The position numbers and the translations under genes were made by a program. Under the pieces are notes generated by a model. The model did no database searches and was not told where the DNA came from. It worked only from the letters and a program-made list of their open reading frames with translations. Below, one piece after another: positions 9,432 through 18,120 of a stretch of 53,472 nt of DNA. Positions within the stretch are counted from its first letter, which is position 1. Every line of letters begins with the position of its first letter. The stretch comes from Thiocystis violacea (lineage in GTDB: Bacteria; Pseudomonadota; Gammaproteobacteria; Chromatiales; Chromatiaceae). The stretch spans positions 1-53,472 of the forward strand of contig NZ_NRRF01000034.1 in the NCBI RefSeq assembly GCF_016583565.1, given 5' to 3'.

Positions 9432-9468
9432 GGGACGCTCGAACGCCAGATGGCCGAGCGCCGCTGCC

Positions 9469-9960
9469 TCAATCGTCGGACGACAGACCACCGATGCGCA
9501 GCAACTGCTCGACCAAGGCACCGGTATCATCGGCCTCGTCCGCGCGCTCGGCGGGTGTCCAGGAATAGTCGATTTCGAGCCGATAGGAGCCGAGAAACGC
9601 ATGCGGGCTGCGGCCCCCCCAGTCGGCCGGCGACAGCATGGAGAAAAAGGAACGGCCGTTGCCGCGCTGGTAGAGATGATAGGTCTTGCCTGGGATGCGC
9701 TTGAAGGCACACTCGGCGCGGTTCAGCACCTGCTCCTCGCGGGCGTCGGACAGAACCCTGCGCGCCTCCTCTTGAAGCAACCGAATCTGGTCCGCGATAA
9801 CGCGCAGCTTGGCGCCAGTGCGGGCGCTGAGCATGGTTTCGGCCTTCGCAACCTCAGCGGCCAGCTCTCCGGTATCGAAGGACGGGGCCAGCCGGCTGAC
9901 CGGATAGGGCGAGCTGCGCGCATCGCCAGGATGGATGATGGATTTCTGGTCTTCAGTCAT
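9469..9960 (-). CDS. DUF2452 family protein
   Basis: This 163-residue soluble protein matches the DUF2452 pattern: NPYP-like start region (SSPYPVSRLAP), AKLRVIADQIRLLQEEAR, an AECAFKRIPGKTYHLYQR block, and the signature FFSMLSPADWGGRSPHAFLGSYRL. The family also occurs in eukaryotes (human C1orf50) and its function is unknown. The central segment (~35-80) is helical and charged. It stands alone, convergent with folB. Confidence 0.85.
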   Translation of the reverse strand: MTEDQKSIIHPGDARSSPYPVSRLAPSFDTGELAAEVAKAETMLSARTGAKLRVIADQIRLLQEEARRVLSDAREEQVLNRAECAFKRIPGKTYHLYQRGNGRSFFSMLSPADWGGRSPHAFLGSYRLEIDYSWTPAERADEADDTGALVEQLLRIGGLSSDD

Positions 9961-10035
9961 CTTGCCTCTACTCGAGCATCAGTACCATTTAGGTCAAAAT
10001 CAGCCCGATTAACAGGATTGCAAGGAGTATTGTTC

Positions 10036-10149
10036 ATGTCATGTCTAAGCACGCCTTCGGGCATCTCGCTCGTGCGCGAACCCTGCGTTTTCATCCAGTT
10101 GCGGCGACATATTGGCACCTGGCCTCAGACGGCGACGGGGTCTGTTTGA
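10036..10149 (+). CDS. Possible 37-codon upstream ORF
   Basis: ATG at 10036 follows a good AAGGAG site seven bases upstream, and the frame ends with TGA at 10147-10149, one base before the GTG of the methyltransferase gene. The peptide (MSCLSTPSGISLVREP...) resembles nothing I know. It could be a translated leader coupling ribosomes into the downstream gene, whose own ribosome site is weak. It may also be chance. Confidence 0.3.
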   Translation: MSCLSTPSGISLVREPCVFIQLRRHIGTWPQTATGSV

Positions 10150-10150
10150 C

Positions 10151-11314
10151 GTGCCTCCCGCCCCCGACATCCAACTCTCCGAGCTCGAGGCAAACATCAG
10201 CGCTCGCCTGCTGGAGCAGATCCGCATCGCCATCGCGGACGCGGATGGCCTGCTGCCTTTCGATCGCTTCATGGAGCTGGCGCTCTATGCACCTGGCCTT
10301 GGCTATTACGTCGCAGGCGCGCAGAAGTTTGGACCATCGGGCGATTTCGTCACCGCGCCCGAGGTCTCTCCGCTCTTCGGCCGCTGCCTGGGCAACCAGT
10401 GCGCCGAGGTGCTCGCGGCGCTCGGCGGTGGGGATATCTTGGAGATCGGCGCGGGTAGCGGCACGCTCGCGACCCAGATCCTCGGGCAGCTCCTGGAGAT
10501 CGGCACCCTACCCGATCGCTACCGCATTCTCGAGCCCAGCCCGGACCTCCAGCAACGCCAGCGCGAGCGCCTGCGCGACGAACTCCCGCCGCTCGCGGAC
10601 CGCTGCGAGTGGCTGACGGACTTTCCGACGGCATTCCGCGGTGTCGTGGTCGCCAACGAGGTGCTGGATGCCATGCCGGTGCATCGTTTCCGCATCGGCG
10701 AGGCGGGCGAACTCCTCGAGGTCTTCGTCAGAGACGGCGCGGGCGTGCTGACAGAGACCGCCGCGGTGCCGCGCTCGGCTGATCTCGCCGAAGCCGTGGC
10801 GGCTTTAGGGGCCGAGGGCCTGGCCCTGACGCACGGCTACAGCTCGGAGATCAACCTGCGCCTGCCGCCTTGGCTGCGCGCGTTGGCCGGCTCCATGGCC
10901 GCGGGTCTGGCGCTCTTGATCGACTACGGCTATCCGCGCTCCGCCTACTATCAGCCCGACCGTCACATGGGCACGCTGATGTGCCATCACCGTCACCAGG
11001 CGCACGACGATCCCTATCGCCTGCCTGGCCTGCAGGACATCACCGCCCATGTCGATTTCACCGCCGTCGCCGAGGCTGGGGTCGGCGCCGGCTTCGACCT
11101 CGAAGGCTTCACCACGCAAGCGCACTTCCTCATCGGCTGCGGCATCGATCGGCTCATGGCCAAGTCCGAGGATGCCCCCGACCTCGGCGCAGGTGCCAAA
11201 CAGCTCCTCTTGCCAACCGCCATGGGTGAGCGCTTCAAGGTCATGGGGTTGGGCAAGGGACTCTCCACGCCCTTGAGCGGCTTCGCCGTCCGCGACCTCA
11301 GCGATCGACTCTGA
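10151..11314 (+). CDS. MidA/NDUFAF7-like class I SAM-dependent methyltransferase
   Basis: The 387-residue product belongs to the DUF185 family, whose mitochondrial member NDUFAF7 methylates an arginine of complex I. Visible features: the family start region FDRFMELALYAPGLGYYV, GPSGDFVTAPEVSPLFG, the SAM-binding loop ILEIGAGSGTLA, and VVVANEVLDAMPVHRF, ending in the family C terminus with AMGERFKVMGLGKG. The frame is open further upstream, but GTG at 10151 fits the family N terminus better than the TTG at 10112. The ribosome site is weak, and a possible short ORF ends just before it. The bacterial substrate is not known. Confidence 0.88.
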   Translation: MPPAPDIQLSELEANISARLLEQIRIAIADADGLLPFDRFMELALYAPGLGYYVAGAQKFGPSGDFVTAPEVSPLFGRCLGNQCAEVLAALGGGDILEIGAGSGTLATQILGQLLEIGTLPDRYRILEPSPDLQQRQRERLRDELPPLADRCEWLTDFPTAFRGVVVANEVLDAMPVHRFRIGEAGELLEVFVRDGAGVLTETAAVPRSADLAEAVAALGAEGLALTHGYSSEINLRLPPWLRALAGSMAAGLALLIDYGYPRSAYYQPDRHMGTLMCHHRHQAHDDPYRLPGLQDITAHVDFTAVAEAGVGAGFDLEGFTTQAHFLIGCGIDRLMAKSEDAPDLGAGAKQLLLPTAMGERFKVMGLGKGLSTPLSGFAVRDLSDRL

Positions 11315-11440
11315 GGCGCTGGACGCATCGCTCTCCGACGCTTCCCGCAGCAGAGGGGGTCGAGGTCTTGGTCCTCTTCACCAATCAGGTGCGCGCCCAG
11401 GGCTTCCTCAAGAGCCATTGGGGACGGAAACCACGGCTTC

Positions 11441-12367
11441 TCAGGCGCTTCGGATGACGCTCGTATCGACCCGGCGCGACCACCAACTCGCCAGCGCGGC
11501 ACCCGAGAGGTTGTGCCAGATCGAGAAGAGCGCGCCGGGCAAGGCCGAGGCCGCCGAGAAATACTTGACCGCAAGGGCGACCGCCAGACCCGAATTCTGC
11601 ATCCCGACCTCGATGGCCAGGGTGCGCGCCTGGCGTTCCTCCATCCGCATCGCCCGCGCAGCCCAATAGCCGGCAACCAGGCCAATGGCGTTGTGCAGCA
11701 CCACCGCAACCATGACAAGCAGCCCGACGCCCGCCAGATTCGCGTGATTCAATGCGACGATGATCGCAATGATGAGGACGATGGCGCCCATGGAGACGAT
11801 TGGGAAGAGCGCCTTCACCCGCGCAAGGCGAGCCCCGAGTAGGCGATTGGCCAGAAGGCCAAGGGCAACCGGCGCCAGGATGATCTTGGCGATGGACATC
11901 AGCATGTCCAGCGCGGGCACCGGGACGCGCTCACCCACATAGAGCCATGTCAGCGCCGGGGTCAGCAGCACGGCCGCCAGGGTCGAGACCGTCGTCAGGG
12001 TGATGGACAGGGCGACGTCCCCGCGCGCGAGATAGCAGATGACGTTCGAAGCGGTGCCCCCAGGGCTCGCGCCGAGCAGCACGAAGCCCACGAGCAAGGC
12101 CGGCGGCAACCCCAGGCTCAACCCGATCAGCCATCCCGCAAGCGGCATCACCCCATATTGCAGCGCCATGCCGAGGAGAATGACGCCAGGCTGACGGACG
12201 ACGCCGACGAAGTCGTCCAGCGTCAAGGTGACGCCCATGCCGAACATCACCAGGCCCAAGAGTGGAAGGATGCCCGGCTTGAGTCCGACGAGCCACTGCG
12301 GCATCGCGACGGCAATGGCGACGCCGATGAGGGCGAGCAGCGGGAAGAGGGTCACGGAGCGGTTCAT
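11441..12367 (-). CDS. Bile acid:sodium symporter (BASS) family transporter
   Basis: The 308-residue protein is almost wholly hydrophobic, with about ten predicted membrane helices, and carries the BASS family marks GLVMFGMGVTL near residue 40, FVLLGASPGGTASNV around residue 97 and EVGMQNSGLAVALA near residue 265. Bacterial members co-transport organic anions such as pantoate, pyruvate or sulfur-containing acids with sodium. The substrate here cannot be read from sequence. It lies 166 bases downstream of metY on the same strand and might be read through from it. Confidence 0.88.
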   Translation of the reverse strand: MNRSVTLFPLLALIGVAIAVAMPQWLVGLKPGILPLLGLVMFGMGVTLTLDDFVGVVRQPGVILLGMALQYGVMPLAGWLIGLSLGLPPALLVGFVLLGASPGGTASNVICYLARGDVALSITLTTVSTLAAVLLTPALTWLYVGERVPVPALDMLMSIAKIILAPVALGLLANRLLGARLARVKALFPIVSMGAIVLIIAIIVALNHANLAGVGLLVMVAVVLHNAIGLVAGYWAARAMRMEERQARTLAIEVGMQNSGLAVALAVKYFSAASALPGALFSIWHNLSGAALASWWSRRVDTSVIRSA

Positions 12368-12485
12368 GGCAAGCCGCGCGGCCGGCCTTCAGCCGCGACC
12401 TTCTGACGCGGGGACTCGGCGCAACGCGGTGCGCCGCCTGCCGACCAGCAGCCGATTCCAGCGGGGCACCATGGGCTGGAAAGCG

Positions 12486-12510
12486 CGTGACACCGCCGAG
12501 CAGTGTCACG
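12486..12510 (-). terminator. Hairpin after metY
   Basis: An 8-bp perfect stem (CGTGACAC/GTGTCACG) with a 9-base loop lies just beyond the metY stop on its strand. There is no T run, so it may be a weak terminator or a processing hairpin before the BASS gene. Confidence 0.35.
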
Positions 12511-12533
12511 AGAAATCAGGTGAGAATCCAAGG

Positions 12534-13811
12534 CTAACCTGCTGCCGCTAAAGCCTGCTCAAGGTCGGCGATGATGTCGTCGATATGCTCGATCCCGATC
12601 GACAGCCGGATCAGGTCTTCGGAGACCCCCGCGCGAGCCAACTCCTCGGGCGAGAGCTGACGGTGGGTGGTCGTGGCCGGATGGCAGGCGAGCGTCTTGG
12701 CGTCACCGATGTTGACCAGCCGCACCGCGAGCTTGAGCGCGTCGATGAAGCGGGCACCCGCCTCGCGCCCGCCCTTGATCCCGAAGGAGAGGATCGAACT
12801 GGCCTTGGCGCCATCCATGTACTTCTGTACCAGGTGATAGTCCGGGCTGTCCGGGAGTCCGGCATAGCGGACCCACTCGACCTTGGGATGATCCTTGAGG
12901 AAGCTGGCGACGGCGATGGCGTTCTCGCAGTGCCGGTCCATGCGCACATGCAGGGTCTCGATCCCCTGCAGGATGAGGAAGCTGTTGAAGGGAGAAATCG
13001 CCGCGCCCATGTTGCGCAGCGGCACGACACGGGCACGTGCGATGTAGGCCGCCGGCCCCAGGGCCTCCGTGTAGACCACGCCGTGATAGGAGATGTCGGG
13101 CTCATTCAGCATGGGAAAACGGTCCGCGTGCTCGGCCCAGGGGAAGTTCCCCGAGTCCACCAACGCGCCGCCGATCGTGGTGCCGTGGCCGCCCATGTAC
13201 TTGGTCAAGGCATGCACGACGATGTCGCCGCCATGCTCGAAGGGGCGGCAGAGATAGGGACTCGGCACCGTGTTGTCCACGATGACAGGCACCCCATGCG
13301 CGTGCGCCATATCGGCGATGGCCTGGATATCCGCGACATTGCCCGCCGGATTGCCGATGGACTCGCAGAAGATCGCCTTGGTGTTGGCATCGATCTGGGC
13401 GGCCATGCCGTCGATGTCGTTGGGCGCGGCGAAGCGCACCTCGATACCCAGCCGGGGCAGCGTGTGCGCGAAGAGGTTGTAGCTTCCGCCATAGAGGGTC
13501 GCGACGGCGACGAGGTTGTCGCCCGCCTTGGCGATGGTGAAGATGGAATAGGTCACCGCTGCCATCCCGGAGGCCAGTGCCAGACCGCCCACGCCCCCCT
13601 CCATGGCCGCCACGCGCTGCTCGAGGACGTCACTCGTCGGGTTCATGATGCGGGTATAGATGTTCCCCGGCACCTTGAGATCGAAGAGATCCGCGCCGTG
13701 CTGGGTGTCGTCGAAGGCGTAGCTGGTGGTCTGATAGATGGGCGTGGCCACCGATTTGGTGGTCGGGTCCGGCGCGAATCCAGCATGGATGGCCAGGGTC
13801 TCAAGCTTCAT
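12534..13811 (-). CDS. metY: O-acetylhomoserine sulfhydrylase (PLP-dependent)
   Basis: The 425-residue enzyme joins sulfide to O-acetylhomoserine to make homocysteine, which suits a sulfide-rich organism. It is a Cys/Met-metabolism PLP enzyme. The substrate and phosphate-binding region has YTRIMNPTSDVLE and ALASGMAAVTY, and the PLP lysine is K204 in VHALTKYMGGHG. The long ~425-residue form and FNSFLILQGIETLHVRMDRH favour the MetY type over the shorter cystathionine synthases. The ATG follows GAGGAG at a spacing of seven. No metX is adjacent. A SAM riboswitch was looked for upstream and not recognised. Confidence 0.93.
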   Translation of the reverse strand: MKLETLAIHAGFAPDPTTKSVATPIYQTTSYAFDDTQHGADLFDLKVPGNIYTRIMNPTSDVLEQRVAAMEGGVGGLALASGMAAVTYSIFTIAKAGDNLVAVATLYGGSYNLFAHTLPRLGIEVRFAAPNDIDGMAAQIDANTKAIFCESIGNPAGNVADIQAIADMAHAHGVPVIVDNTVPSPYLCRPFEHGGDIVVHALTKYMGGHGTTIGGALVDSGNFPWAEHADRFPMLNEPDISYHGVVYTEALGPAAYIARARVVPLRNMGAAISPFNSFLILQGIETLHVRMDRHCENAIAVASFLKDHPKVEWVRYAGLPDSPDYHLVQKYMDGAKASSILSFGIKGGREAGARFIDALKLAVRLVNIGDAKTLACHPATTTHRQLSPEELARAGVSEDLIRLSIGIEHIDDIIADLEQALAAAG

Positions 13812-13979
13812 GGAAGCACTCCTCGGGGTGGCTGATTGTCGTTGGTCTTTGCGGGATACTGGGATCTTCGGACATGGGAGCCAAGCCCGACCGAGTGAGG
13901 CCCATCCCGCTCAGATGATACAGTCGGAAGCCAGGCTCGAAGAAGAAAACGACGGCCGTTATCCCAGAGGACACGCGCA

Positions 13980-14834
13980 ATGGTAGAGATCAAAGATCGC
14001 GAGACCGGTGAGATCCTGGAAACCATCGATGCCGACTCGCTCGTCGGCGCCGATCTCAGGGACATGACCTTGAACGGCGCGGACCTGCGCGGGGCCGATC
14101 TGACCGGCGCCAACCTGACGTCCAGCGACCTCAACGGTGCTTGCCTGAGCGGAGCGATTCTCGTCGACGCCATCCTGGTCGGCGCCCACCTGAAGGACGC
14201 GGACTTGAGCGGCGCGGACCTCTCGCGCGCACGGCTGGGCGCGGAGCACGCCTCCCGCGCGGTCATGCTCAACGGGGCGAATCTGGATGGAGCCAAGCTG
14301 CTGGGGGCCGATCTGCGCAGCGCCGAGGTGCGCTACGCGAGCCTGCGAGGCGCCAATCTGAAGTGCGCGGATCTGCGCGGCACGGACTTCCACGGCAGCG
14401 ATCTCTGCCATGTCGTCGCCGTCAAGGCACTCTTCATCCAAGCCAATCTGCGCGAGGCCAACCTCTGCCACGCGGATTTGCGCGACGCTCACCTCAATGA
14501 CGCCAGTCTGGTCCGGGCCAGTCTGCACGAAGCCGACTTCACCAGCCTGGATCCGGACGGTTTCACCATCATCAACCTCGCCAACTTCGAAGGCGCTGAC
14601 CTCAGCGGTGCCAAGATGCGCAGCGTCTCGGCGCAGGACACCAATTTCCGCCATGCCAATCTGACCGACGTCGACCTGACCGACGCCATCCTCGGCGGCG
14701 CCATCCTGCATCGCGCGGACGTCACCAATACCGATTTCTCGGGCGTCGAGCTGGCCAGCGTGACCATGGAGTTCGCGAACGTCTCCAAGGCGCGCAATGC
14801 GGTCGTGCCGTCCTACAAGAAGAACCTGCGATAA
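13980..14834 (+). CDS. Pentapeptide-repeat protein
   Basis: The 284-residue protein consists largely of A(D/N)LXX repeats (ADLRGADLTGANL, GADLSGAKMRS, ADVTNTDFSG), which fold as a right-handed quadrilateral beta-helix. A short N-terminal segment (MVEIKDRETGEILETIDA) precedes the repeats, an irregular break falls near residues 78-95, and the C terminus is basic (YKKNLR). There is no signal peptide or membrane helix, so it is probably cytosolic. Qnr-like members mimic DNA and protect gyrase, but most have no known role. The ATG follows AGAGGA. It is divergent from metY and convergent with sat across a shared terminator. Confidence 0.92.
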   Translation: MVEIKDRETGEILETIDADSLVGADLRDMTLNGADLRGADLTGANLTSSDLNGACLSGAILVDAILVGAHLKDADLSGADLSRARLGAEHASRAVMLNGANLDGAKLLGADLRSAEVRYASLRGANLKCADLRGTDFHGSDLCHVVAVKALFIQANLREANLCHADLRDAHLNDASLVRASLHEADFTSLDPDGFTIINLANFEGADLSGAKMRSVSAQDTNFRHANLTDVDLTDAILGGAILHRADVTNTDFSGVELASVTMEFANVSKARNAVVPSYKKNLR

Positions 14835-14841
14835 GCCAATG

Positions 14842-14880
14842 AAAAAGCCCGTCGCAACCCAGGTCGCGACGGGCTCTTCA
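14842..14880. terminator. Bidirectional terminator between pentapeptide gene and sat
   Basis: A perfect 10-bp stem (AGCCCGTCGC at 14846-14855, GCGACGGGCT at 14866-14875) with a 10-base loop. In the minus direction it is followed by TTTTTC, a clear factor-independent terminator for sat. In the plus direction the T run is weaker. Confidence 0.85.
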
Positions 14881-14899
14881 ATGCTTCTTAATCAGCTGC

Positions 14900-16087
14900 T
14901 TAGCTAATTGATTGGTAGTAATCCATGAGGATTTGAGCCACCTCCGGACGGGAGAACTCGGGCGGCGGTGCGATACCGCTCCCCAGCAGCTCACGCACCT
15001 TGGTCCCGGAGAGCAGAACGAAGTCCTCCTTGGTGTGATCCGGCGCCTCGCACATCATCACAACCCGGTTGAGCTTCTTCGAGTAAGCGGTATGGTCTGC
15101 CTTGAAGATCTCGATCTGCAGCGCATCCTCGGGCACCTCTTCATCGAAGATGGTCTGGGCATCGAAGGCGCCGTAATAGTCCCCCACGCCGGCATGGTCG
15201 CGCCCGATGATGAAGTGGGTGGCGCCCATGTTCTGACGGAAGTAGGCGTGCAGCACGGCCTCGCGCGGACCCGCATAGAGCATGTCGAAGCCATAGCCGG
15301 TCACCATGGCGCTGTTGGGCGGGAAGTAGAGATCGACCATCTTGCGGATGGACGCATCGCGGACCGGGGCCGGGATATCACCGGGCTTGAGCTTGCCGAG
15401 CAGCATGTGGATGACCAGACCGTCGCAATTCAACCGCTCCATGGCCATGTGGCACAGCTCTTCGTGCGCCAGGTGCATGGGGTTGCGGGTCTGGAAGGCA
15501 ACGACACGCTTCCAGCCGCGCTCGGCGATCTCATTGCGGATCTCGACGGCCGTGCGGAAGGTATCCGGGAAGTCGGCCTGGAAGTAGGAAAAGCTCAGGA
15601 CCTGGATCGGCCCGGAGACCGCAAAACGACCCTGGCTGTTGAAGGTCTCCACGCCAGGATGCTCGCCGTCCAGCGTACGGTAGACCTTCTCAGTCATCAG
15701 GGCCATCTGCGCGTCGGAGACCTCCTCGATCGCCTCCACGTCCATCACGGCCATGACCGGGGTGCCTTCCACGTTCGGATCGCGCAGCGCAATGCGCTTG
15801 GCACCTTGGATCGCGTCGACGTTCTCCAGCAGACAGAGCACGGGGACGGGAAAGAATCGCCCGTCCGTCATCCGCATGGTCTCCGCCACACTGACGGCGT
15901 CCGCGAGGTTCATGAAGCCCGGCAAAGGGCTGAAGTAACCGCCGCCCATCATGACCGCGTTGCCGGCCGCTTGCGAGCTGATAAGGACCTGCGGCAGGCC
16001 CTCCGCCTCTCTCAGCAAGGCATGATGCGCGTCCGAATCGTAAACGAACAAGGGTTTCAGGACGTCGGAACCCACAGGATTGATCAT
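14900..16087 (-). CDS. sat: Sulfate adenylyltransferase (ATP sulfurylase), Sat type
   Basis: Sat interconverts sulfate plus ATP with APS and pyrophosphate. In sulfur oxidisers it runs in the ATP-forming direction, releasing sulfate from APS made by AprBA. The 395-residue protein has the nucleotide-binding QTRN-x-x-H-x-x-H signature (Q199 to H208 in QTRNPMHLAHEE), IIGRDHAGVGDYYG, and the C-terminal FVLLSGTKVRELL. This is the homo-oligomeric Sat, not the assimilatory CysDN. The ATG follows a GAGGAG site. AprMBA, often next to sat in Chromatiaceae, is absent here. A strong terminator follows the gene. Confidence 0.96.
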   Translation of the reverse strand: MINPVGSDVLKPLFVYDSDAHHALLREAEGLPQVLISSQAAGNAVMMGGGYFSPLPGFMNLADAVSVAETMRMTDGRFFPVPVLCLLENVDAIQGAKRIALRDPNVEGTPVMAVMDVEAIEEVSDAQMALMTEKVYRTLDGEHPGVETFNSQGRFAVSGPIQVLSFSYFQADFPDTFRTAVEIRNEIAERGWKRVVAFQTRNPMHLAHEELCHMAMERLNCDGLVIHMLLGKLKPGDIPAPVRDASIRKMVDLYFPPNSAMVTGYGFDMLYAGPREAVLHAYFRQNMGATHFIIGRDHAGVGDYYGAFDAQTIFDEEVPEDALQIEIFKADHTAYSKKLNRVVMMCEAPDHTKEDFVLLSGTKVRELLGSGIAPPPEFSRPEVAQILMDYYQSIS

Positions 16088-16699
16088 CGCCTGTCTCTCC
16101 TCTCGGCTTCATCCGGTGTCCACCGGTATCGCGCGGACCAGGCGGATGAGACGGATTCTTGAAGTGTTTTCGAATTGAGGTGTGACGGCTGCCGGATTGG
16201 CCGCGGATAACGCCCACCGTCGGGTCATCGGGCGTGCCGGCAAAGGCATGCGGGGGTCTGCGAAATGCCGCAGGGGCCGCGAGCCGACGAGGTCGGCAGG
16301 CATGAGAATCGCCCCGGACGCCCCCGGCGCCATGCCGTTCAAGCCCGCTAGAGGGGGCCAAGTCGAGTCCAGCGCCGACCAGGGCACCATACCACGGGTC
16401 GACGCATCGCTTTACAAGGATCTGCTTATAGAGCTAACAAATTTCTCTGAGGTTCGGCAGGGGAATCGCACGGCCGATTGCGCTACACTCCCGCGCTTTG
16501 CGCGCCGCGCATCTGCCGCGCCCGCCTCACGGTGAGTGTCTGGCAGTCGCGCCAGGGCAGCGAACGGACAAGAGCTGCCAGGGCCACCAAGCGGCTTGAG
16601 ATGTGGCCGGCAAGTCTGCGACCCTGATCCCGATATTGGAATCGTGGCGGCCGGGACAGGTTTCCCGGACATCACCCACGTGCTTGAGGATTCACTGCA
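16088..16699. other. 612-base non-coding gap upstream of sat and of the 72-aa gene
   Basis: The gap separates two divergent genes. The open frames in it have poor coding character and no ribosome sites, so I call none. A small AT-rich patch at about 16418-16455 stands out and includes a TATAAG on the minus strand that could be part of a distant sat promoter. Nothing firmer is visible. Confidence 0.5.
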
Positions 16700-16918
16700 A
16701 TGCCGTACTTCGTTTACAAGATTTCACCGCCTCGGGTGCTCGAATACATCGCCACCCTGGATCGCTACCAAGAAGCGCGCGAGATCGTGCGCAGTCAGCG
16801 TGCCGAAGAGCCGCGCGACAGCGGTGTCGAATATCGGATGATCTTTGCGCGGCAACAGGGAGAGGCCGAAAAACTCCTCTCCATCCCGCGCGACGAGCGC
16901 GTGATTGGAGAGGACTGA
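16700..16918 (+). CDS. Small conserved-type hypothetical protein (72 aa)
   Basis: The product MPYFVYKISPPRVLEYIATL... ends EKLLSIPRDERVIGED and is soluble, charged and probably alpha/beta. Short proteins opening MPYFVYK and carrying a later phrase like MIFARQQGEAEKLL are familiar from gammaproteobacteria as uncharacterised proteins, but no function is known to me. A GAGG ribosome site lies ten bases before the ATG. It is convergent with the transglycosylase gene. Confidence 0.75.
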   Translation: MPYFVYKISPPRVLEYIATLDRYQEAREIVRSQRAEEPRDSGVEYRMIFARQQGEAEKLLSIPRDERVIGED

Positions 16919-17006
16919 CCGAAACCTGATGGCTGGCGGTGCCCGGTTGGGCAATCGAGGCAGGCGCGACACAGGGATGCCGCGACTGCGTTGGGCTCGC
17001 GACTGC

Positions 17007-17717
17007 TCAGCGAGCCGTCATGATGAAACTGGAAGGCCGTTCCGCGCCGTAGTACTGGAGAACCTTGCGAACGTAGGACTGGGTCTCCGCGTAGGGCGGA
17101 ACCGAGCGGCCGTACTTGAGCACGGCGCCCTCGCCCGCGTTATAGCCCGCCACCGCCAACTTCACGTCCTGGTCGAACATATCCAGAAGGTCGCGCAGAT
17201 AGGCCGCGCCGCCGCGGATGTTCTGGGCCGGATCGAAGCTGTCGTTGACGCCGTAACGCCTGGCCGTCGCCGGCATCAGTTGCATCAGCCCCTGCGCGCC
17301 AGCGTGCGACACCGCGCGATGGTTATACGCGGACTCGGCACGGATGACCGCGTGCAAGAGTCCCGGAGACAGCCTGTAGCGGCGTGCATTGGCTGACACG
17401 AGGTGCTCGTAGTTAGCGCGCCGCTCAGTCACCGACTTGCTCATGGGTGCGGGTTGGCTGGCGATGACGCGGCCGCGCGCCGTGATGGTTCTGTTCTTGC
17501 GATCGAAATCGACGGTGAACTTCTGCTTGCTCTCACGCACCAGCTTGCGCGATTCGCGATGCCACTCCAGCTTGTACCGATTGCCCTTCAGCGGCGTATC
17601 TGTGAAATAGACATTACCGGAGCCATCGACGTATTTGAAAACATCAGCATGCGCAACCGGTGCGGACATGGCGGCAAGGACACTCGCCGCCAAGGCAGTC
17701 TTCAGTATTCCATACAT
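17007..17717 (-). CDS. Periplasmic lytic transglycosylase (DUF4124 + SLT)
   Basis: The 236-residue protein has a signal peptide (cleavage after HA in APVAHA), a DUF4124 segment (~25-60, DVFKYVDGSGNVYFTDTP) and a C-terminal SLT domain (~100-225) with the catalytic Glu in AVIRAESAYNHRAVSHAGA, the GLMQLMPATARRYGV block and AVAGYNAGEGAV. It would cut peptidoglycan between MurNAc and GlcNAc, forming anhydro-muropeptides, outside the inner membrane. Degenerate 11-16-base tandem repeats lie just upstream of its start. Confidence 0.93.
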   Translation of the reverse strand: MYGILKTALAASVLAAMSAPVAHADVFKYVDGSGNVYFTDTPLKGNRYKLEWHRESRKLVRESKQKFTVDFDRKNRTITARGRVIASQPAPMSKSVTERRANYEHLVSANARRYRLSPGLLHAVIRAESAYNHRAVSHAGAQGLMQLMPATARRYGVNDSFDPAQNIRGGAAYLRDLLDMFDQDVKLAVAGYNAGEGAVLKYGRSVPPYAETQSYVRKVLQYYGAERPSSFIMTAR

Positions 17718-17729
17718 TGATCAAACCTA

Positions 17730-17784
17730 TCGGTTCAGCCTTCGGTTCAGCGAACATTCGGCCCAGCGAACGTCCGTTCGGCAG
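17730..17784. repeat. Degenerate tandem repeats upstream of SLT gene
   Basis: Units related to TTCGGTTCAGCGAAC are repeated about four times: TCGGTTCAGCC, TTCGGTTCAGCGAAC, TTCGGCCCAGCGAAC and GTTCGGCAG. The array occupies the leader immediately before the transglycosylase start codon. Confidence 0.7.
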
Positions 17785-17785
17785 A

Positions 17786-18044
17786 CATCTCAATCATAGC
17801 GCAGTTCACTCGAAGATGAAGCTAAAATCAGCCGTTTTTGCCGTGCCGATCACACTTCATGCTTGCGAACCAACCATCGCAAGTGCGAACTTCAAGCACG
17901 TTAAAGTGCCGTCATGTAGTTTATAACAACGCTCATTAAAAGCCTTCCTTATCAAACATTTACAATTTTTACCTAAAATATTCATTAAGTTAGTTTGAGA
18001 ATACACTTGAAGTAAGAAAAGAATCAACGCGAAGAAAAATATGA
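17786..18044. other. AT-rich intergenic stretch
   Basis: This stretch is markedly richer in A and T than the rest of the window, with runs such as AAAATATTCATTAAG and AAGAAAAATATG, and it holds no convincing gene. It lies upstream of the DUF882 gene and its promoter. It could be an H-NS/MvaT-type silencing target, an UP-element region or a scar of transferred DNA. Confidence 0.6.
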
Positions 18045-18072
18045 TTGATTTCCAAACTTTTCTGTATATAAT
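18045..18072 (+). promoter_or_regulatory. Sigma-70 promoter of the DUF882 gene
   Basis: TTGATT (18045-18050) and a perfect TATAAT (18067-18072) are separated by 16 bases. The start would fall near 18079, giving a ~40-base leader with GGGGGGA before the ATG at 18121. Confidence 0.75.
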
Positions 18073-18120
18073 TTCACACTCCTGAAGCTGACTAACGTCC
18101 TAAAGTGTACCGGGGGGAAC

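Noticed and set aside
12585..13835. 416-codon open frame antisense to metY
   Set aside because: Entirely over a well-conserved PLP enzyme gene; composition is that of a shadow frame.
13812..13979. SAM or SAH riboswitch before metY
   Set aside because: No recognisable conserved core of these riboswitches could be found in the leader.
14912..16162. 416-codon open frame antisense to sat
   Set aside because: Covers a fully conserved ATP sulfurylase gene on the other strand.
16182..16535. 117-codon frame in the sat upstream gap
   Set aside because: No ribosome site, Arg/Ala-rich shadow-like composition and no recognisable domain.
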